DNA from: a virus
Virus record (IMG/VR): IMGVR_UViG_3300020446_001812
Span: 42,432 to 106,431 of that record
DNA: 64,000 bases
Strand: one strand, 5' to 3'
Shown here: piece by piece, positions 59,361 through 64,000 of the stretch
Layout: every line of letters starts with the position of its first letter
Position numbering within the stretch: position 1 is the first letter of the stretch
Translations under genes and position numbers: made by a program
The notes under the pieces: generated by a model
What the model was told of the DNA's origin: nothing
What the model saw: only the letters and a program-made list of their open reading frames with translations
Database searches by the model: none

Positions 59361-61054
59361 GACTTCTTCCTTTTCTTTTTGCGACCACCTTTCATGTTTG
59401 CACACCAATGATACATTTTGGCACGTTCGCCGCTTGCTTTTTTTGCCTTTTTGCGTAGGCTTGTCACGCTTCCTTTACAACTAGCACCTGAACGTTTTAC
59501 ACGCCCTGGTCTGCTTTTGCCTTTTTTCTTGCCGTCTGCAAAGTTTTCTTTATATACGTTACCCCTATTCTTTACGGTAGCAATTATTTTTCCACCTTTT
59601 TTTAATACATAGCTTGGGACAGGAGTATTACGTTTTGCATAAACTTTTGCTACAGCATCGTTAAAACTATTCCATTTATCTTTAATAGTTTCACCTTCAA
59701 AATCTGTTATATCGTATTGCTTTCCGTTATCCATTACAATGATTAATCTTTGATTGTCATTGTTTGACATTTGTTCGTTATTACGTTGTGTAATAGGTGG
59801 AACTTTGGATCTTGATTTATCTTTAGGATCAGTTTCTCTTGCGCCTCTTTCTTTTGCCGCTTTTGTCAAAGTGCCTTTAACAAGATTTCCTGTTTTAGTA
59901 AAATATGTTCCTGCCGGAGCTTCTTTAGTTTCATCAACAGGGGCATTCATTTGTTGTTGGATAGCTTTTGCAGTTCTTTCAAATTTATGATCTTTATATT
60001 TGAATCCTATACCTCCTGCAGATTCCCATTGGTTAATATTTTTACCAAAGTCGTCTATGAGAATATTTGGAGTACCATCTTCTTTTGTTGCGAATTGAGC
60101 TTTATTATGTGTTATGTAAACATTTTTTGGAGGAAAGAATGCTAAATTTTTTTCTATCCATTCACGCTTGTGTGGCTCTGATCTAGGATCATCTGCAAGC
60201 GGAGAACTGCAAATATTGTATTCACCTTTTATTTGTTTAATTAAACTGAGTAGTTGTTTTGCTTGTGGAAGTAAAGGTAGTTTAAGCCAAAACTCATCAG
60301 TGTCTCTAATTTTTTGTAAAGCATCTTTAATGTCATGTTCTTTATCAATTTTTGTAAAATGATCTACTTGCATTATTTTAGCCCATTCTCCAAAAAAGTC
60401 AGCTAAAACGCCATCCATGTCTACATAAATTTCTGTTGCCTCTGCTATCTCGCCTAAATTTTCTTTCATTTGCTCAAAGTATAACACAGAATCAGGATCA
60501 TTGTCAACCGATTCTGAAAACAGGTGTGGCTTTCTATTTGCCCATTTACGCATTAGAATGCCAGCTACACTATTAGCTTCATTTTCGTCTCTACTACCAT
60601 CTGCGCCATCTAAATCGTCTTTGCTTTCTCTTTGTACAAAATGCACTAATTCATGTGCAAGAGTACGCATAACATCCATTTGATGTCTGTTGGCATAGCT
60701 CACTGTAATAGTTTTATCATCTATATCAAAATACCCAAATGTTTCAGGAAGCTCTTTTGCTGTTAATTTTATTTTAGGTCTATTGTTAGGCTGAAGTTGG
60801 TTACAACAAAAATTTACAAATTGCTTGTAATTATTAATTTTTTCTTTATCTAAAGATTCTGTAATGCCTAAGTTAAATAGGACATTTGTCTTTGGTCCTT
60901 TTATTTTTTTTGGCATGTTTGCAGGACGTCCATCTTTGTCAACAATATTACCAAACTTTTTTGCTTGAATAGAAATTTCGTTAGGTCCTACATCAACAGT
61001 TTGATTCTGTTTTGTAATACGTCCTACTCCTTCCCTTATATCGTTATACTTCAT
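59357..61054 (-). CDS. Metallopeptidase-like / HAD nucleotidase / DUF5872-like fusion
   Basis: Three parts are visible in 565 residues. About 95-180: TLAHELVHFVQRES, an HExxH zinc-peptidase-like site. About 205-375: EIYVDMDGVLADFFGEW, NICSSPLADD and ILIDDFGKNINQW, the HAD motifs of 5'(3')-deoxyribonucleotidases. C-terminal 60: RPGRVKRSGASCKGSVTSLR and AKMYHWCANMKGG, a basic two-Cys module. Between lies a variable basic linker. Each part is known in phages; this order is unusual. It could be a packaged enzyme or a polyprotein. Confidence 0.78.
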   Translation of the reverse strand: MKYNDIREGVGRITKQNQTVDVGPNEISIQAKKFGNIVDKDGRPANMPKKIKGPKTNVLFNLGITESLDKEKINNYKQFVNFCCNQLQPNNRPKIKLTAKELPETFGYFDIDDKTITVSYANRHQMDVMRTLAHELVHFVQRESKDDLDGADGSRDENEANSVAGILMRKWANRKPHLFSESVDNDPDSVLYFEQMKENLGEIAEATEIYVDMDGVLADFFGEWAKIMQVDHFTKIDKEHDIKDALQKIRDTDEFWLKLPLLPQAKQLLSLIKQIKGEYNICSSPLADDPRSEPHKREWIEKNLAFFPPKNVYITHNKAQFATKEDGTPNILIDDFGKNINQWESAGGIGFKYKDHKFERTAKAIQQQMNAPVDETKEAPAGTYFTKTGNLVKGTLTKAAKERGARETDPKDKSRSKVPPITQRNNEQMSNNDNQRLIIVMDNGKQYDITDFEGETIKDKWNSFNDAVAKVYAKRNTPVPSYVLKKGGKIIATVKNRGNVYKENFADGKKKGKSRPGRVKRSGASCKGSVTSLRKKAKKASGERAKMYHWCANMKGGRKKKRKKS

Positions 61055-61272
61055 TTTTTACGTCCTCTGAATTGCACAGGACCTGTCATATAAGGTTTGG
61101 AAAACCAAAGTTTGAACCAGTCTGGATCACCAGGCTTTAAGCCTAATTTATCTTGTCTGGCTTTTAGTTTGGCTGCGGTTAGCGAAGGATTTTCGTCTAT
61201 TTGATACTCAGTGTAACCTTTGTATTCATTTACACCTGCAAGTCTTTTTAATTCTTCAATACTAGAATACAT
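61051..61272 (-). CDS. Small phage protein with PGDPDWFKLWFSKPYMTG motif
   Basis: The 73-residue protein starts YSSIEELKRLAGVNEYKGY and ends with KPGDPDWFKLWFSKPYMTGP, a motif that I know from short proteins of marine and vibrio T4-like phages. The function is unknown. It overlaps the downstream fusion gene by 4 bases (ATGA). Confidence 0.75.
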   Translation of the reverse strand: MYSSIEELKRLAGVNEYKGYTEYQIDENPSLTAAKLKARQDKLGLKPGDPDWFKLWFSKPYMTGPVQFRGRKK

Positions 61273-61273
61273 A

Positions 61274-62743
61274 TCATTTCTCCACCGCTTGTGTAGGAGT
61301 TTGAGGAGCTCTCATTTTTGCTATCCTAGCATTTTTATCTTTATTAGTTTTATTTAAAGAAGCCCACCATTCTTGAGCACCTGCTATTGCTTGATTAGCA
61401 GGAATACTTCTGCCGTTTTTCAAAAACGTAGCATCGGTTACAGCTAACATTTGTCGTAATTGTTTTTCATGATCTACATTGGGCATAGGTCTGCCTAATG
61501 CACTCTGTTTTGCATATGCCGCGTATTTGTCCATAGCCTTTTGTATTTTTTCCTTACCATATTTTTCTACTTTTGCTGGGTTGGATTTTAAAACTATTGT
61601 TACATCGTTAAAAGGATCAAACATTGCATCTCTTGTAGTAATACCGGACTTATCCGCACTTACTGAAAAAGTGCCAGCTCCTGCTTTTACAGAACCTGAA
61701 TCTGCTATCTTGTTTCCTTTAAAATCGTACATAGCAGTTTGATCTGTGTTGACATCTCCTTTACCAGTACCAACTTTTATTGGATCATTCGAGCCTGGCT
61801 TTCCAGGGTCAACATCTGTTTTAAAATTAGTTTTTATATTACGTTGAACATAATCATATGTATATTGTAATCCTCCTATCATAGGAGTTTTCCATTTGAC
61901 CATGCGTGAACCGTCGAATGTATATGTTCCTCCTCCGTCACTTACATGCACTAAGTTATCATCATATTTGTCCTGTATATATGTAGTTCCATCATCTGCG
62001 GTGTAACCATTTCTACTAATTGGTATTGTTGCATCTGGTGCCTTTGGTGGATTTTGCGGTTTCATTACCTTTATTTTATTTGGTAAAGTATCTTTTACTT
62101 GTTCTTTTATAGGTTCTTCTGCAGGTTCTGTACCCAATGCATCGTCTAGCAACTTACTTGCTATCTCAGCATTTCCAGGATACATTAATTCTGTAGCTTG
62201 TATTTTTTCTTCCGGAGCCATTTGCGGCCAAGCATTTCTTAATTCTGTAGCACTGCGTATTGCCATACCTTTGAAATCAAAATCTATAGTAGGGCCATAA
62301 GCCATATGTGCATGTCTATCTGCGGTAACTAAATTATCATCTGTAACATAACTTATAATATATCCTACATTGCCGTCACTTTTTCTAATTTGATCGGGCA
62401 AAGGATGACTTGTTTTATCTTTTTCACTACGCACAAAGACTAAAGCAGTTTTGCTTGTATCTCCAAGAATATTTTCGTAGCTTAAAGCATTAAAAGGTGA
62501 CTTAACTTGTATAAATTTTTGTGCAGGAACACCCGCCATAGTGGCTAATTTTTGTTTTATATCAAATGGAAAAGGTCTGCTTGTTGTATCATTTGTAGCG
62601 GCTACGTAAACATTTTGTACACCAAATGTACTAACTGCCCAATCATAAAGACTTTTATGTCCTGGATGAAATGGATGAAATCCTCCAGGCATAACTGCAA
62701 CAACCTTAGTTGCTACATCTTCGAACAGTTCCCTTAATCTCAT
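61274..62743 (-). CDS. Nucleotidyltransferase (HxGH cytidylyl/adenylyl type) with long C-terminal region
   Basis: MPGGFHPFHPGHKSLYDWA (about 18-36) is the HxGH loop and GMAIRSATELRNAW (about 158-171) the second nucleotide-binding motif, so residues 1-190 form a cytidylyltransferase-fold domain like NMN adenylyltransferase. Residues 215-489 are a Gly/Asp/Thr-rich beta stretch with KDKNARIAKMRAPQ at the end. It begins MRLRELFEDVA. Marine T4-like phages often carry this type of gene near head genes. Confidence 0.8.
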   Translation of the reverse strand: MRLRELFEDVATKVVAVMPGGFHPFHPGHKSLYDWAVSTFGVQNVYVAATNDTTSRPFPFDIKQKLATMAGVPAQKFIQVKSPFNALSYENILGDTSKTALVFVRSEKDKTSHPLPDQIRKSDGNVGYIISYVTDDNLVTADRHAHMAYGPTIDFDFKGMAIRSATELRNAWPQMAPEEKIQATELMYPGNAEIASKLLDDALGTEPAEEPIKEQVKDTLPNKIKVMKPQNPPKAPDATIPISRNGYTADDGTTYIQDKYDDNLVHVSDGGGTYTFDGSRMVKWKTPMIGGLQYTYDYVQRNIKTNFKTDVDPGKPGSNDPIKVGTGKGDVNTDQTAMYDFKGNKIADSGSVKAGAGTFSVSADKSGITTRDAMFDPFNDVTIVLKSNPAKVEKYGKEKIQKAMDKYAAYAKQSALGRPMPNVDHEKQLRQMLAVTDATFLKNGRSIPANQAIAGAQEWWASLNKTNKDKNARIAKMRAPQTPTQAVEK

Positions 62744-63063
62744 TTATATTCGCCTTTTTCAATTTCTTGCATTTCTTCTGAAAAAAGTTTATCTATTAGT
62801 GCATCTTTTTCTTCTTCTGAAAAAAGTTCTTCGGGATTTTTTGCTAAGTTATATTTTTTACAATATGCACTTATGCCTTTGTCTATCATAGGTGCTAATT
62901 GTTCTTTAGCATTATATTGCTTTCCGTCGCGATGCATATCAGCTATCTTGCTAAATGTAGGAAAATATTGTTGTCTATAAAATGCAGGATCGTTTCTCAT
63001 ATAGAAACTAGTATCATCAACTATATCGAATTTTGGTTCAGTTATTTCATTTACACTTACCAT
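62740..63063 (-). CDS. Hypothetical protein
   Basis: The 107-residue acidic protein (VDDTSFYMRNDPAFYRQQYF and EELFSEEEKDALIDKLFSEE) has an EF-hand-free but Glu-rich C-terminus. Its start is inside the small coiled-coil gene (17-base overlap). The pattern FYMRNDPxFYRxxYFP is recalled from marine T4-like phage proteins of unknown role. Confidence 0.72.
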   Translation of the reverse strand: MVSVNEITEPKFDIVDDTSFYMRNDPAFYRQQYFPTFSKIADMHRDGKQYNAKEQLAPMIDKGISAYCKKYNLAKNPEELFSEEEKDALIDKLFSEEMQEIEKGEYK

Positions 63064-63181
63064 TTTCTTCTAACCTTTTTTTTAGTTCCTCTATTTGTTT
63101 TTGTAGTTCAGCAATTTTTTCATTTGCCTTTTTTAATTCTTCAAGGCCTCTATATCCATATTCAGTATAACCTTCTACCAT
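63047..63181 (-). CDS. Very small coiled-coil protein (44 residues)
   Basis: The ATG at 63,181 overlaps the preceding stop (TGGTAG) and the TGA is at 63,047-63,049. The product (MVEGYTEYGYRGLEELKKAN...) is an amphipathic helix with repeated IAELQKQIEELKKRLEE. It fills an otherwise empty 112-base gap and overlaps both neighbours, as all genes here do. Confidence 0.7.
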   Translation of the reverse strand: MVEGYTEYGYRGLEELKKANEKIAELQKQIEELKKRLEENGKCK

Positions 63182-63735
63182 TTACGACAGCTCCAGTAAC
63201 GTGCCTTATGACGCGGTCCTGGATTGTCACAGTTGTGTCTTGCACGGAAACTTCTTCTTCTTTTTGGATTAGATTTTTTAATCCGCATTTTTTTATCCCC
63301 AAAGTTTACTTTGACTACATTACCTTTTGGGTTTTTCACATATACTTTAAACTTTTTGACATCGCCTGCCATAGGCTTACCAAGTTTTACTTTTCGTCCT
63401 TGATACTCCGCTTCATCAACTTCATCATCTTCGTTAAACCACATGACGCCAAATTCTTCATAAAAGTCATCGCCGTCGTATGTCACTTCAGTGACGTCTT
63501 GTTCTTGATCTGCGTTAACATAGATATCAAAATCTTCATATCCTTCTGCAAACAGATAGTTTGCTAGACGCTTTGCATATTCACCTGATTCTTGCTCTGA
63601 TAGTGTCCTCGGCAATGGAATCTGCATAACAGTTGTATCCTGTTCTGTATCAAATGTTTCGTACAAAGGAAACACAGATTCGTCTAGTTTCTTTGTTTCT
63701 TGTTTTTCCATTACTACTGTTACAAAATGTTCCAT
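63175..63735 (-). CDS. Phage protein with conserved C-terminal RARHNC...YWSC module
   Basis: Residues 1-110 are acidic (DEDEVDEAEY). The last 75 form a conserved basic block: KVKLGKPMAGDVKKFKVYVK, NVVKVNFGDKKMRIKKS and RRSFRARHNCDNPGPRHKAR with YWSCRKW at the very end. The block is common at the end of head-maturation proteins in marine T4-like phages. GATAAATA and AAGGGG lie upstream. A virion or maturation role is likely. Confidence 0.75.
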   Translation of the reverse strand: MEHFVTVVMEKQETKKLDESVFPLYETFDTEQDTTVMQIPLPRTLSEQESGEYAKRLANYLFAEGYEDFDIYVNADQEQDVTEVTYDGDDFYEEFGVMWFNEDDEVDEAEYQGRKVKLGKPMAGDVKKFKVYVKNPKGNVVKVNFGDKKMRIKKSNPKRRRSFRARHNCDNPGPRHKARYWSCRKW

Positions 63736-63752
63736 ATTAAACCCCTTTTGTA

Positions 63753-63760
63753 TATTTATC
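63753..63760 (-). promoter_or_regulatory. Late-type promoter octamer GATAAATA
   Basis: GATAAATA on the - strand, followed by TACAAAAGGGG and the ATG at 63,735, about 18 bases downstream. It overlaps the last codons of the upstream gene. Confidence 0.65.
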
Positions 63761-64000
63761 CTGTTGGTGCTGAACTCTTATATGGGTGACTCACGGGTAA
63801 AAGCGACTCTGCACCCCATTTGTGTGCTACATATCCTTCTGCTTGTTCTATGTATGTCATGTCAGTTCCTCCTGTGCCAGGCAATCCCTTCACGCTCAAA
63901 AATTCAAACATTGAACCACCAAATGTTTGACTGCCTCTGTTACGGAATATTCGCAACAGTTGGTTGTCTTTTAAGTTGTTGTCATAGTCTGTTTCAGGAG
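63756..64000 (-). CDS. Phage protein, C-terminal part (5' end outside window)
   Basis: The frame is open from the right edge (PETDYDNNLKDNQ...) to the stop at 63,756, so the visible TTG at 63,956 is not the start. The sequence contains RIFRNRGSQTFGGSMFEFLS and GYVAHKWGAESLLPVSHPYK. It reads like the end of a structural protein, but I cannot name it. It is the first gene of the late-like series read leftwards. Confidence 0.6.
   Translation of the reverse strand, partial: PETDYDNNLKDNQLLRIFRNRGSQTFGGSMFEFLSVKGLPGTGGTDMTYIEQAEGYVAHKWGAESLLPVSHPYKSSAPTG

Noticed and set aside
1-64000. tRNA genes, CRISPR arrays, transposons, integrase or attachment sites
   Set aside because: I read the window for cloverleaf-like GC-rich segments, regularly spaced repeats, transposase motifs and inverted terminal repeats, and saw none that I can support.
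1-64000. Counting every ATAAATA-like octamer as a late promoter
   Set aside because: In DNA this rich in A and T the octamer is expected many times by chance, so only those directly upstream of gene starts are listed.

Overview
The window is a stretch of an AT-rich, tailed double-stranded DNA phage genome of the T4-like marine myovirus type. The evidence is a family B DNA polymerase of the gp43 kind, a gp45-like sliding clamp, a DsbA-like small protein, MazG, a 5'-3' exonuclease, a MoxR ATPase with a VWA/peptidase partner, QueE, FolE, a tail-fibre-like protein, T4-late-type ATAAATA octamers, and tightly overlapped genes with almost no intergenic DNA. Similar gene sets occur in phages of SAR11 and of marine cyanobacteria. 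The host cannot be settled from this window. I see no tRNA, CRISPR array, insertion sequence, or gene-free stretch above about 300 bases.

Region 1 (1-24,665, all + strand) is a very large accessory island read as one overlapped series. It encodes one partial and ten complete radical SAM proteins. Six of them carry a Cys-rich SPASM/twitch-like module in front of the radical SAM core. Between them lie four 2-oxoglutarate/Fe(II)-oxygenase-like proteins, two class I methyltransferases, a GT-A-like glycosyltransferase, a SIS sugar isomerase, a CMP-sugar (NeuA-like) cytidylyltransferase, an SGNH hydrolase, a GNAT-like protein, a nitroreductase-like domain fused to a phage structural motif, two tandem acyl desaturases, a sterol-desaturase-type hydroxylase, an AdoMet decarboxylase homologue, and a PP-loop ATPase. 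A perfect sigma70 promoter (13,736-13,764) restarts transcription in its middle.

Region 2 (24,631-31,777) switches strand several times with overlapping gene ends. It holds three more PP-loop proteins (two are clear paralogues on opposite strands), a duplicated DUF2061 membrane protein, a nitronate-monooxygenase-like flavoprotein, a further twitch-type radical SAM protein (counted among the ten) and a further oxygenase.

Region 3 (31,774-64,000, all - strand) is the conserved phage part. It runs from putative head-associated genes at the right edge (basic Cys-paired C-termini, a peptidase/nucleotidase fusion, a nucleotidyltransferase), through DsbA, DNA polymerase, MazG, sugar-nucleotide enzymes (PMM, epimerase, cytidylyltransferase, glycosyltransferase) and the sliding clamp. 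It then passes a 7-deazaguanine DNA-modification set (DpdA-like transglycosylase, QueD-like, FolE, QueE), an HhH glycosylase, the exonuclease, MoxR/VWA and a tail-fibre-like protein. Sigma70-type promoters, all with 17-nt spacers, precede the clamp, FolE, exonuclease, MoxR, VWA and DsbA genes. Late octamers precede structural and accessory genes.

Taken together, the phage probably modifies its own DNA with a deazaguanine and carries a SAM-hungry island that could remodel host or virion surface glycans, lipids or proteins. The target of that island is unknown and is the main open question here.
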